Below are positions 16,385 to 24,019 of a DNA stretch of 64,000 bases, piece by piece. The notes beneath the pieces are model-generated. The model saw only the letters and a list, made by a program, of their open reading frames with translations, searched no databases and was not told where the DNA came from. Source of the DNA: REEB95 sp963810055 (GTDB lineage Bacteria; Pseudomonadota; Alphaproteobacteria; ATCC43930; CGMCC-115725); assembly GCA_963810055.1 (NCBI GenBank), contig CAWEME010000004.1, positions 124,001 to 188,000 of the forward strand, read 5' to 3'. Position 1 is the first letter of the stretch. Each line of letters starts with the position of its first letter. The position numbers were made by a program, and so were the translations under genes.

Positions 16385-17425
16385 TCAGCCGACCGGCGCC
16401 CACAAAACCTGGTCGATGCTTGAAGCACCGCAGGCCAGCATGACCAGCCGGTCGAAGCCCAGCGCCATGCCCGCGCTTTCGGGCAGGCCCGCTTCGAGCG
16501 CGGCGAGAAAATCCTCGTCCACCGGATAAGCCAGGCCATAACGCCGGCGTTTCGCGCTGCGGTCGCGCGCGAAACGCGCGCGTTGCTCGGCCGCGTCGGT
16601 GAGTTCGGAGAAACCGTTGGCGAGTTCGAGGCCGCAGACATAAAGCTCGACGCGCTCGGCCAGGCGCGGATCGCCCGGCTTGGCCCGCGCCAGCGCCGCC
16701 ATCGAAACCGGATAATCGTAAAGCAAGGTGGGTACCGGTGACCCCAGATTGGGCTCGATACGTTCGAGGAAAATCCGGAAGAACAGATCCTCCCAGCTGT
16801 CGCCGCGGTGCGGCAAAATTTCCAAGTGCTTCGCGGCCAGGGCCAGAAGCTTCAGTTCCGGCCGCAAGGGATCGGGCGCGGTGGCGAGCAGGTCGATGCC
16901 GGCGAAACGGTGGAAGGATTCGGCAACCGAAAGAAGCTGCCAGGTTTGCGCGGGATTCGCGGTTTTTCCCTTGTACGCAAAAGAAGTACGGCCGGCGGCC
17001 TTCAGCGTATGCCGCAGCAGTTCCTCGCAATCCTTCATCAGATCGAGATAAGTCGCGCCCGCGCGATACCATTCGAGCAGCGAAAATTCGGGATGATGCG
17101 TATTACTGCGTTCGGCATTTCGGAAGGCATGGGCGAGCTGGAAGAGGCGGGGCACCCCGGCCGCCAGCAGCTTCTTCATGGCGAATTCGGGCGAGGTGTG
17201 GAGGAAAAGCCTTCGCTTTCCCGCGCCCGGCTCTTCCAGCAGCGTCGCGAAGGCCTTGAGATGCGGCTCGAGGCCGGGACTGACCTGGAGCGCCGGGGTT
17301 TCGACCTCGGCGAAGCCCCGGCGCTCGAAGAATTGGCGGGTTTCGCGCAGGATCGCGCCGCGCATCTGCAAATTCGCCGCGCGCGCAGCGAACACGTCCT
17401 GACGCCACCATTTTGCCTTGGCCAC
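16385..17425 (-). CDS. epmA: Elongation factor P--lysine ligase EpmA (GenX/PoxA), 346 aa
   Basis: Class II lysyl-tRNA-synthetase-like enzyme lacking the anticodon domain; it attaches (R)-beta-lysine to EF-P. Motifs: ETPALQVSPGLEPHLKAF, LHTSPEFAMKKLLAAG (motif 2 region), FRNAERSNTHHPEFSLLEWY, ELYVCGLELANGFSELTDA and GMALGFDRLVML (motif 3). GTG at 17,425 fits the domain start and is preceded by GAGAGGA. The gene is divergent from efp, its substrate, a common arrangement. No epmB aminomutase is visible nearby, so modification may use alpha-lysine or a distant epmB. Confidence 0.93.
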   Translation of the reverse strand: MAKAKWWRQDVFAARAANLQMRGAILRETRQFFERRGFAEVETPALQVSPGLEPHLKAFATLLEEPGAGKRRLFLHTSPEFAMKKLLAAGVPRLFQLAHAFRNAERSNTHHPEFSLLEWYRAGATYLDLMKDCEELLRHTLKAAGRTSFAYKGKTANPAQTWQLLSVAESFHRFAGIDLLATAPDPLRPELKLLALAAKHLEILPHRGDSWEDLFFRIFLERIEPNLGSPVPTLLYDYPVSMAALARAKPGDPRLAERVELYVCGLELANGFSELTDAAEQRARFARDRSAKRRRYGLAYPVDEDFLAALEAGLPESAGMALGFDRLVMLACGASSIDQVLWAPVG

Positions 17426-17595
17426 CCCAATCCTCTCCTTTGTCTGCCCGGCCCTTTGCCAAGCTAAGCCGCGCTTGAGCCGCGCGCCAAGTGCCCTATT
17501 TCCCTTGATTTCCCTTGTGGTTCCGGGGCGCAAGCTGTAGAAGCCGGGGCCAATCCATCAACGCGAACACCGCCGCGCCAACCGGGACGAGCGCC

Positions 17596-18162
17596 ATGAA
17601 AATCAACGCCATCGACATCAAGCCAGGCAATGTATTGGAGGTGGACGGCAAGCTCATGCTGGTGCTGAAGCGCGAACTGATTCAGCCCGGCAAGGGCGGC
17701 GCCTTCGCCCAGGTCGAGATGCGCGACCTCAAGACCGGCACCAAGACCAATGCGCGTTATCGTACGCAGGAGACGGTGGAGCGCGCCCATCTCGACGAGA
17801 AGGAGATGCAGTTCCTGTTCATCGACGGCGAGCATGCCACTTTCATGGATAACGAATCCTATGAACAGTTGACACTGGACAAGAGCTTGATCGGCGAACC
17901 AGTTGATTTTCTTCAGGAAGGCATGATCTGTACGATTCAGCTCCATGAGGGAACGCCGCTTGCGGTAACGCTGCCCCAGACCGTGATCCTGGAAGTGACC
18001 GAGGCCGAACCGGTGGTGCGCGGGCAGACCGCTTCCTCCTCCTACAAGCCGGGCAAGCTTTCGAACGGACGGCGCATCATGCTGCCGCCGCATGTTTCGG
18101 CCGGCACCCGCGTCGTCGTCAACACCGCGGACGGCAGCTACGTCGAACGCGCCAAGGACTGA
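17596..18162 (+). CDS. efp: Translation elongation factor P, 188 aa
   Basis: Three-domain EF-P that frees ribosomes stalled on polyproline. Starts MKINAIDIKPGNVLEVDGKL; the modified lysine is Lys33 at the tip of the loop IQPGKGGAFAQV. Domain II/III text YEQLTLDKSLIG and LPQTVILEVTEAEP and the ending GTRVVVNTADGSYVERAKD are canonical. Fits its divergent partner epmA. suhB follows 15 bases downstream. Confidence 0.97.
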   Translation: MKINAIDIKPGNVLEVDGKLMLVLKRELIQPGKGGAFAQVEMRDLKTGTKTNARYRTQETVERAHLDEKEMQFLFIDGEHATFMDNESYEQLTLDKSLIGEPVDFLQEGMICTIQLHEGTPLAVTLPQTVILEVTEAEPVVRGQTASSSYKPGKLSNGRRIMLPPHVSAGTRVVVNTADGSYVERAKD

Positions 18163-18177
18163 GATAGCGCGCGGCCC

Positions 18178-18976
18178 ATGGCCAACCGTTCCGCGCTCCT
18201 CAACGTCATGGCGGCCGCCGCGCGCAAGGCGGCCAAGGGCCTGATCCGCGACTTCGGCGAGGTCGAGCAGCTCCAGGTCTCGGTCAAGGGGCCGGGCCAA
18301 TTCGTCTCCTCGGCCGATCTCAAGGCCGAGAACATTCTGCGGCGCGAGCTCGAAAAGGCGCGGCCCGGTTACGGCTTTCTCCTGGAGGAAGGCGGCGAGA
18401 TCAAGGGCAAGGACGAGGCCCACCGCTTCATCATCGATCCCTTGGACGGCACCACCAATTTTCTCCACGGCCTGCCGCATTGGGCGATCTCGATCGGGCT
18501 GGAGCGCGAAGGCAAGCTCATCGCCGGCCTGGTGCTCGATCCGATCAAGGACGAAATGTTCTGGGCCGAGAAGGGCTTGGGCGCCTATGTGAACGACCGC
18601 CGTTTGCGTGTTTCGGCGCGCCGCGAGCTGCCCGAACTCGTTGATTGCCACGGGGATCCCGTTCCGCGGCCATGGCGATCACGCAAAATACGTACGTACG
18701 CTAACACCGGTCATGAACGCAACCAGCGGTATACGGCGCTGGGGCGTGGCTTCGCTCGACCTCGCCTATGTCGCCGCCGGCCGCTATGACGGCTTCTGGG
18801 AATTCGGCCTGAAGCCCTGGGATATCGCCGCCGGGGTTTTGCTGGTGCGCGAGTCCGGCGGCTATGTCACCGATCTCGCCGGCGGCCAGGACGTCATGCA
18901 AGCGGACGGAATCATCGCCGCCAACAGCGCTCTCCACGACAAGCTGCGTCTGATGCTTCACTCCGCTGCCGGCTGA
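18178..18976 (+). CDS. suhB: Inositol monophosphatase family protein (SuhB-like), one frameshift
   Basis: Mg-dependent phosphatase. The active-site motifs LLEEGGEIKG and FIIDPLDGTTNFLHGLPHWA are intact in the first frame. A slip near 18,632 (CTGCCCGAAC) is followed in the other frame by NSLIATGIPFRGHGDHAKYV and GVASLDLAYVAAGRYDGFWE, then FGLKPWDIAAGVLLVRESGG, the family's second metal-site block. Corrected length is about 265 residues, normal. In bacteria SuhB also acts in rRNA transcription complexes, which suits linkage to efp. Read as a sequencing slip since both halves are well conserved. Confidence 0.88.
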
Positions 18977-19190
18977 ACTTCCGGTTTGATCCCGTAATGT
19001 TCCCGCCGGGGAGCGGTTTCAACCGCCTGGATGGAAGTTGGAAGGAAGCTGGGGAAGACTCGCGAGAACGCGTTATGTGACAGTGGCGGGAGCCCGGTTC
19101 TTGCGCTAGGCTCTTAACCGTCCCCGCGTCCGGTTTAACAACAACAAAAGCGGGGGAGGCGACACAAAAAAGGACGGGAAGCCGCAAGCC

Positions 19191-20246
19191 ATGCGAGGAC
19201 TTGCCGCCATGTTTCGATCCGCACCGCGCGGGATTTATCCCGCGGCGGTTTTGACGCTGGCGCTGGCCGTTTCGGCCGCGGCGCCGGCGCGGGCGCAATC
19301 CGCCTATATCGGCCACGGCACCCCGGAAGTGGTGGTCAATCTCTCCGCGCTCGACCAGCTCGGCCCGGCGCCCACGGTTCCCGACGGCCGCTTCGTTCTC
19401 CGCCCGTTGCGCTCCATGACCGCCGATCAGAGCTGGACCGGACAGAAAGTGGTGCTCCGACAGCCGCATCCAACGCGGGTCGCGCAACGCGCCGCGCCCA
19501 AGACCAACCGCATCGAGCGCATCGGCGCCGTGACCATCGATTATTCGGCCCTGCCGCCGGCCAGCCCGAGGCTCGCCGCCGCCGCGCCGCGCATCGTGCT
19601 GCATCTCCCGGGCGCGCAGACCGTGGCCGCCGCCGTGCCGCCGTCGAACCCGGCGCCGCAAGGCCCGGCCGAAACGGCCGCGCCGCCGACATTCGGCAAC
19701 GCCATAGCCTTCGCGCCGCCCGCGCCGCTGCCTTCGCCCTCGCCGCCATCGGCGCCGAGCATGCCGCAAGTGGCGGCGTTGCCGCCTTCGGCCGCGGGCT
19801 TCAGCCGTCAGTTCCCGGCGGCCGGCCCGCCCGATACCTCGGAGCAGCCCGAACCGGGCGCCGCCTTGGCGTCGACGCATCCGATGGCGTTTCCGGCGCC
19901 GTCGCCGGCGGCGATTCCGAAATCCGACAGCAATGCGGTGCGCTTCGCGCCGGGCGCGGCCGATCTCGGCGACAATGCGCGCGCCGTGCTCGACGCCATC
20001 GTGCAGAAGCTCGGTTCGCAGCCGAACGAGCGCATCCAACTCGTGGCCTATGCCAGCGCGCCGGGCAACGGCGAGGATGACGCCATCGAGGCGCGCCGCA
20101 CGTCCTTGGCGCGCGCCGTGGCCGTCAGGGCCTATCTCATCCAGCGGGGGGTTGCGAGCACGCGGATCGACGTGCGCGCGCTGGGCAACCGGGTCGAGGG
20201 TGGGGGCTCCCTCGACCGCGTCGACTTGGTGGTGCTCGGCTCGTAA
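19191..20246 (+). CDS. Secreted OmpA-domain protein with long Pro/Ala-rich linker, 351 aa
   Basis: Residues 1-36 form a signal peptide (ending APARAQS). The middle, about residues 115-245, is rich in Pro and Ala. The C-terminus from about 243 (SNAVRFAPGAADLGDNARAV) has the OmpA/peptidoglycan-binding pattern, with AIEARRTSLARAVAVRAYLI and RIDVRALGNRVEGG corresponding to the usual N-x-x-LS-x-x-RA and G-x-G parts. The canonical Asp/Arg muramyl-peptide residues are weakly matched. It sits 50 bases before a MotA/TolQ-like gene and begins a three-gene envelope module. A beta-barrel is not evident. Probably a periplasmic wall-associated protein. Confidence 0.75.
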   Translation: MRGLAAMFRSAPRGIYPAAVLTLALAVSAAAPARAQSAYIGHGTPEVVVNLSALDQLGPAPTVPDGRFVLRPLRSMTADQSWTGQKVVLRQPHPTRVAQRAAPKTNRIERIGAVTIDYSALPPASPRLAAAAPRIVLHLPGAQTVAAAVPPSNPAPQGPAETAAPPTFGNAIAFAPPAPLPSPSPPSAPSMPQVAALPPSAAGFSRQFPAAGPPDTSEQPEPGAALASTHPMAFPAPSPAAIPKSDSNAVRFAPGAADLGDNARAVLDAIVQKLGSQPNERIQLVAYASAPGNGEDDAIEARRTSLARAVAVRAYLIQRGVASTRIDVRALGNRVEGGGSLDRVDLVVLGS

Positions 20247-20296
20247 AGCGCCGGGCCAGGAGAGCGTTTAAACCCCCTTTCGCGAGGCATTCCCCG

Positions 20297-21445
20297 TTGA
20301 ACAGTCCCTATCGCTATCTGGTGCGGATGGCGGTTCTCGTCATCGCCGTGGCCGTCGTCGCAATCCTGCTGCGGCAATCGCTCTATCCCTATTTCCTCGG
20401 CAATCCGCTGGTGAACGGGGTGATCCTGGGCATCCTGGCGGCCGGCATCGCCTACATCTTCCATCAGGTCGTTCTGCTCGGCCCCGAGGCGCGCTGGCTC
20501 GATCGGGTGAAGCGCAACCCGGAGCAAGCGGCCAAGGGCAAGCCGCGCCTGCTGGCGCCCGTCGCGCGTCTGATGGCGGCAAGCCCCGGCGGCAAGCCGG
20601 CGCTGTCGGCCATGTCCTTGCGCACGGTGATGGACGGCATCGGCTCGCGGCTCGAGGAATCGCGCGAGACCTCGCGCTATCTGATCGGGTTGCTGATCTT
20701 CCTCGGCTTGCTCGGCACCTTCTACGGCCTCCTCGAGACGGTGCAATCGGTCAAGGGCGTGATCGGCGGGCTCTCGGCCGGGCCGGGCGATCCGGTCAGC
20801 GCCTTCGCCGACCTCAAATCCCGGCTGCAGACCCCCTTGGGCGGCATGAGCACGGCGTTCAGCGCCTCGCTGTTCGGCCTTGCCGGCTCGCTGGTGCTGG
20901 GCTTTCTCGACCTCCAGGCGGGCCTGGCGCAAGGCCGCTTCTACAACGAGGTCGAGGAATATCTCGCGGGCCACACCAGGCTGTCCACGCCCACCGGCGC
21001 GCTCGATGCGGGCGAGGCGGCGGCGCCGGCCTATATCCAGGCGCTGTTGGAGCAGACCGCGGACAGCCTCGAAGGCCTGCAGCGCATCCTGGCGCGCGGC
21101 GAGGAAAGCCGCATTTCCGCCAACAGCAACATCCTGGGCCTGACCGAGAAGCTCGCCGCGCTCACCGACCAAATGCGCACCGAGCAGAACCTGATGCTCA
21201 AGCTGGCCGAGCAGCAGATCGAAATGAAGCCGGTGCTGAAGCGTCTGGCCGATGGCGGCTCCTCCACCCAATCCACCGACGAGGCGCGCGCGCATCTCCG
21301 GGCGATCGAGCTGCAGCTGACTCGGCTGGTCGAGGAAATGTCGCAGGGCCGCGGCCAGGCGATCCAGGAAATCCGCAACGAGATCCGCCTGGTCGCCCGC
21401 ACCATCGCCGCCGCCGCGAAGGAAAGCGAAGGCGTGCGCCGCTAG
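20297..21445 (+). CDS. MotA/TolQ/ExbB-like proton-channel family membrane protein, 382 aa
   Basis: Four hydrophobic segments at about residues 10-28, 38-58, 129-148 and 186-206. The last two carry the channel-like pattern YLIGLLIFLGLLGTFYGLLE and LGGMSTAFSASLFGLAGSLV seen in MotA/ExbB proteins. A cytoplasmic tail of about 170 residues with coiled-coil character follows (EESRISANSNILGLTEKLAA, EMSQGRGQAIQEIRNEIRL). I accept the TTG start at 20,297, as it gives the complete first helix. The OmpA/MotB-like gene begins 19 bases downstream, so together they look like a stator pair: an ion channel plus a wall-anchored partner. The force's target is unknown. Confidence 0.78.
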   Translation: MNSPYRYLVRMAVLVIAVAVVAILLRQSLYPYFLGNPLVNGVILGILAAGIAYIFHQVVLLGPEARWLDRVKRNPEQAAKGKPRLLAPVARLMAASPGGKPALSAMSLRTVMDGIGSRLEESRETSRYLIGLLIFLGLLGTFYGLLETVQSVKGVIGGLSAGPGDPVSAFADLKSRLQTPLGGMSTAFSASLFGLAGSLVLGFLDLQAGLAQGRFYNEVEEYLAGHTRLSTPTGALDAGEAAAPAYIQALLEQTADSLEGLQRILARGEESRISANSNILGLTEKLAALTDQMRTEQNLMLKLAEQQIEMKPVLKRLADGGSSTQSTDEARAHLRAIELQLTRLVEEMSQGRGQAIQEIRNEIRLVARTIAAAAKESEGVRR

Positions 21446-21464
21446 CGCCACGCCGGATTCCGCC

Positions 21465-22409
21465 ATGGCTTATCTCTCCCGCCACCGCCACCGTTCCACC
21501 ATCAACATCTGGCCGGGCTTCGTCGACGCACTGTCGCAGCTGGTCATGGTCATCGTCTTCGTGCTGCTGGTCTTCACCGCCGGGCAGTTCTACCTGACCG
21601 ACGCGCTGTCGGGCCGCGACGCGGCCTTGAAGCAGCTGACGGCGCAGCTGAACCAGCTGACCGAAGTCCTGAATCTGGAAAAGAGCAGCAACGCCGATCT
21701 GAAGCTCAATCTGTCGAAGCTGAACCAGGATCTGCAGCAGACCCAGGCGCAACGCGACGCCGCCCAGCAGGACGTAACCGCCAAGGGCACGACCATCGAC
21801 CAGCTCAACGCGCAGATCCTGGCGTTGCGCGACCAGCTGGCGCAGATCGCGGCCGCGCTCGACGCCTCCGAGGCCAAGACCAAGGCGGATCAGCTCCAGA
21901 TCGCCGATCTCGGCAACCGGCTCAACCAGGCGCTGGCGACCAAGATCGAAGAGCTGGCGAAATATCGCTCGGAATTCTTCGGCCAGCTGCGCCAAATCCT
22001 GGCCAACCGCTCCGATATCCGCATCGTCGGCGACCGTTTCGTCTTCCAGTCGGACGTGCTGTTCGACGTCGGCAGCGCCGATTTGACCCCCGCCGCCAAG
22101 ACCCAGATCGCTTCCGTGGCCCAGGCCTTGAAGCAAATCTCCGCCCAGATCCCGCCCGACATCGATTGGGTGCTGCGCGTCGACGGCCATACCGACAAGC
22201 GCCCGATCGCGACATCGCAATTCCCCTCGAACTGGGAGCTGAGCTCGGCGCGCGCGCAATCGGTGGTGCGGTTTTTGATCGACCAGGGCATTCCGCCCAA
22301 CCGCCTGGTCGCGGCGGGATTCGGCGAATACTCGCCGATCGACACCGGGAACAGCGACGCGGCCTATGCCAAGAACCGCCGCATCGAATTGAAGCTGACG
22401 GAGCGTTAA
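21465..22409 (+). CDS. MotB/OmpA-like wall-anchoring protein with coiled coil, 314 aa
   Basis: A single N-terminal membrane helix (about residues 22-44, FVDALSQLVMVIVFVLLVFT) carries an aspartate at its start, as MotB-type stators do. A long coiled coil (about 48-165; Gln/Leu/Asp heptads such as LKQLTAQLNQLTEVLNLEKS) is followed by an OmpA-family domain from about 185. That domain has FDVGSADLTPAAKTQIASVA, LRVDGHTDKRPI, NWELSSARAQSVVRFLIDQG, AAGFGEYSPI and AKNRRIELKLTER, i.e. the peptidoglycan-binding DGHTD and NRRIE motifs. Pairs with the preceding channel-like protein. Not flagellar by context: no flagellar genes are present. Confidence 0.85.
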   Translation: MAYLSRHRHRSTINIWPGFVDALSQLVMVIVFVLLVFTAGQFYLTDALSGRDAALKQLTAQLNQLTEVLNLEKSSNADLKLNLSKLNQDLQQTQAQRDAAQQDVTAKGTTIDQLNAQILALRDQLAQIAAALDASEAKTKADQLQIADLGNRLNQALATKIEELAKYRSEFFGQLRQILANRSDIRIVGDRFVFQSDVLFDVGSADLTPAAKTQIASVAQALKQISAQIPPDIDWVLRVDGHTDKRPIATSQFPSNWELSSARAQSVVRFLIDQGIPPNRLVAAGFGEYSPIDTGNSDAAYAKNRRIELKLTER

Positions 22410-22494
22410 GATTGACTTCGCATAACGCGGCCGGGCTTGCGTAGTGAGGCAGATCGACGAATTGGAGGCGCAGCAGAAGGCGGCCTAAATAGCC

Positions 22495-22788
22495 ATGTCA
22501 TATTTGCTGAAAAACGTTCGGCGGATTATCGGCGGTTTTAGCTTCGCTGTATTTGCAATTTGCATGATTGCCACCTTCTCTATGATGGACTCTTTCAGGA
22601 ACGCTCCGAAAACGCCACAGCCGGATACTGGCCAAACAGTCCCCTACGGGATTCATGGAACCAATTATTACATTACTGAATCCGATTACCATTATTCACG
22701 GGAGCTATTTTGGAGTGCTACAGCTTCGTTTTTTATTGGCGTCGTCTTTCTAGGGTGGGATCGTGCTGGCCGTAAACGATCAAACTGA
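22495..22788 (+). CDS. Small two-helix membrane protein, 97 aa, unknown
   Basis: Unrecognised. Hydrophobic segments at about residues 13-30 (GGFSFAVFAICMIATFSM) and 72-88 (SATASFFIGVVFLGW) flank a polar tyrosine-rich loop (GTNYYITESDYHYSREL). Base composition is clearly less GC-rich than the genes on either side, suggesting recent arrival. No ribosome site stands out upstream (GGCCTAAATAGCC precedes the ATG). Could be a genuine small inner-membrane protein; modest confidence. Confidence 0.5.
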   Translation: MSYLLKNVRRIIGGFSFAVFAICMIATFSMMDSFRNAPKTPQPDTGQTVPYGIHGTNYYITESDYHYSRELFWSATASFFIGVVFLGWDRAGRKRSN

Positions 22789-22811
22789 GTCACTACCCAG
22801 ACATGGGCAGG

Positions 22812-22840
22812 TTGCATAGTGACGGGCGGGGCGCTATAAA
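22812..22840 (+). promoter_or_regulatory. Sigma-70-type promoter of rpmE
   Basis: TTGCAT at 22,812-22,817 and TATAAA at 22,835-22,840 are separated by 17 bases, and the rpmE start lies 23 bases beyond the -10 box. An inverted repeat GTCACTA/TAGTGAC (22,789-22,795 and 22,817-22,823) overlaps the -35 region and could bind a regulator. Confidence 0.55.
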
Positions 22841-22863
22841 GCGCGCCTCCCTGGAGATGCGCG

Positions 22864-23253
22864 ATGAAAGACAAAATCCACCCGGATTACCACGAGATCA
22901 CGGTCATCATGACCGACGGCACCACCTATAAGACCCGTTCGACCTATGGCAAGCCGGGCGAGACGCTGCATCTCGAAATCGATTCCCGTTCCCACCCGGC
23001 CTGGACCGGCGGCCAGCAGAAGCTGACGGAGGGCGGCCAGCTGGCGCGCTTCAACAAGCGCTTCCAGGGCCAGGGCCTCGGCCTCAAGGCGGGCGAAGCC
23101 ATCGGCACCAAGCCCGCCACCAAGGCGGTCGCGGCTTCCGGCAAACCGGCGGCGGCGAAGGCCGAGAAACCCGGCGAGAAAGCCGCCAAGGCCGAGAAGC
23201 CGGCCAAGGCGGAAAAGCCCGCCGAAAAAGCCGAAAAATCCCCGAAGAAATAA
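22864..23253 (+). CDS. rpmE: 50S ribosomal protein L31 with Lys/Ala/Glu-rich C-terminal extension, 129 aa
   Basis: Residues 1-75 are a standard alphaproteobacterial, cysteine-free L31: MKDKIHPDYHEITVIMTDGT, then SHPAWTGGQQKLTEGGQLAR and FNKRFQGQGLG. Typical L31 ends about here (70-80 residues). The frame instead continues another 50 or so residues of low-complexity sequence with repeated A-E-K-P units (KAEKPGEKAAKAEKPAKAEK, then PAEKAEKSPKK). The extension is in frame with GC-rich codons and is followed by a proper terminator, so it seems genuinely translated. It has its own promoter upstream. Confidence 0.93.
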   Translation: MKDKIHPDYHEITVIMTDGTTYKTRSTYGKPGETLHLEIDSRSHPAWTGGQQKLTEGGQLARFNKRFQGQGLGLKAGEAIGTKPATKAVAASGKPAAAKAEKPGEKAAKAEKPAKAEKPAEKAEKSPKK

Positions 23254-23273
23254 GCTCTTAAGCCTGGCTTGTT

Positions 23274-23303
23274 AAAACCGCGCGGATCTTGACGCGCGGT
23301 TTT
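23274..23303 (+). terminator. Rho-independent terminator after rpmE
   Basis: Perfect 10-bp stem AAAACCGCGC/GCGCGGTTTT with a 10-base loop, ending in a run of T, 20 bases after the rpmE stop. The A-run/T-run symmetry would let it work in both directions. Confidence 0.85.
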
Positions 23304-23324
23304 GCCATTCCCATCTGAAATGCC

Positions 23325-23377
23325 GTCCGGGCGCCCCCAGGGGGCCCGGGCTTCAACATTGCTCACATGGAGGATGT
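23325..23377 (+). promoter_or_regulatory. Candidate ROSE-like RNA thermometer in the hsp20 leader
   Basis: The leader of the small heat-shock gene holds a GC-rich hairpin (CCGGGCGCCCCC with GGGGGCCCGG, 23,327-23,350). After it, ACAT-T-GCT (23,356-23,363) faces AGG-ATGT (23,371-23,377), with the ribosome site GGAGG on the 3' side. TTGCT opposite the ribosome site is the hallmark of ROSE thermometers, which control hsp20 genes in alphaproteobacteria. Only short pairings are available, so this is a candidate. Confidence 0.45.
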
Positions 23378-23380
23378 GTC

Positions 23381-23842
23381 ATGGATAGTTTCGACTTCAC
23401 TCCGCTGTTCCGTTCCACCATCGGCTTCGACCGGCTGTTGCGCCTGGCCGACGCGGCCACGCGCTTCGACGGCTCGGCCCAGTCCTACCCGCCCTACAAC
23501 ATCGAGGCGACCGGCGAGAACGCCTATCGCCTGACCATGGCGGTGGCGGGCTTCGGCCGCGACGACATCGAGATCACGGTCAAGGAGAACGAGCTCCTGG
23601 TCTCCGGCAAGTCCAAGAAGGACGAGGAGCAGAACGCCGCGTATCTCCACCGCGGCATCGCGCGCCGCGCCTTCGAGCGCCGCTTCCAGCTCGCCGACCA
23701 TATCAAGGTCTCGGGCGCTTCCCTCGACAACGGCCTGTTGCACGTCGACCTGACGCGCGAAGTGCCCGAGGAGAAGAAACCGCGCCGGATCGAGATCGCC
23801 ACGGGTTCCGCCCCGGCGACCATCGACCACAAGGCGGCCTAA
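23381..23842 (+). CDS. Small heat-shock protein Hsp20 (IbpA/HspA type), 153 aa
   Basis: Alpha-crystallin-domain holdase chaperone. N-terminal MDSFDFTPLFRSTIGFDRLL is typical of the proteobacterial IbpA group. The crystallin domain (about residues 37-130) includes YPPYNIEATGENAYRLTMAV and VKENELLVSGKSKK, and LDNGLLHVDLTREVPEEKKP carries the conserved GLLHVDL strand; the I-x-I tail motif appears as RRIEIATG. Ribosome site GGAGG 8 bases before ATG, probably masked at low temperature by the leader hairpin. Confidence 0.95.
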   Translation: MDSFDFTPLFRSTIGFDRLLRLADAATRFDGSAQSYPPYNIEATGENAYRLTMAVAGFGRDDIEITVKENELLVSGKSKKDEEQNAAYLHRGIARRAFERRFQLADHIKVSGASLDNGLLHVDLTREVPEEKKPRRIEIATGSAPATIDHKAA

Positions 23843-23869
23843 GGCGGCATAACGTCGCGTTCCCTCGCC

Positions 23870-23969
23870 GTCATTGCGAGGCCGCCCAATTTTCAAAAAT
23901 GGGGCGGCCGAAGCAATCCAGATTCCGCCGCTTGGTCTCTGGATTGCTTCGCCTTCGGCTCGCAATGAC
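23870..23969. repeat. Long imperfect inverted repeat (REP/MITE-like), 100 bp
   Basis: Ends GTCATTGCGAG (23,870) and CTCGCAATGAC (to 23,969) are exact inverted copies. Inside them CGAAGCAATCCAGA and TCTGGATTGCTTCG are also inverted copies. The left arm carries a further small hairpin, GGCCGCCC...GGGCGGCC. The whole folds into a cruciform-like structure between hsp20 and the TipN-like gene. Sequences of this type are dispersed palindromic repeats in many proteobacteria; I saw no second copy in this window. Confidence 0.7.
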
Positions 23970-23983
23970 AAGACGGGACGGCC

Positions 23984-24011
23984 GATAGCTGATAGCTGAT
24001 AGCTGTCAGCT
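23984..24011. repeat. Short tandem heptamer GATAGCT x3 plus GTCAGCT
   Basis: Three exact copies of GATAGCT at 23,984-24,004 followed by the variant GTCAGCT (to 24,011), just beyond the stop codon of the TipN-like gene. Likely replication-slippage DNA without function. Confidence 0.6.
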
Positions 24012-24019
24012 GTTCGTTT

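Noticed and set aside
20297..22409. Zorya-type anti-phage system (ZorA/ZorB-like MotA and OmpA proteins)
   Set aside because: The pair has the right domain types, but no ZorC, ZorD or ZorE effector (helicase/nuclease) follows. Neighbours are housekeeping genes (efp, suhB, rpmE) and the composition is that of the host.
22410..22494. Short frame MRQIDELEAQQKAA at about 22,444-22,488
   Set aside because: Fourteen codons, no ribosome site and no family; most likely a remnant or chance frame.
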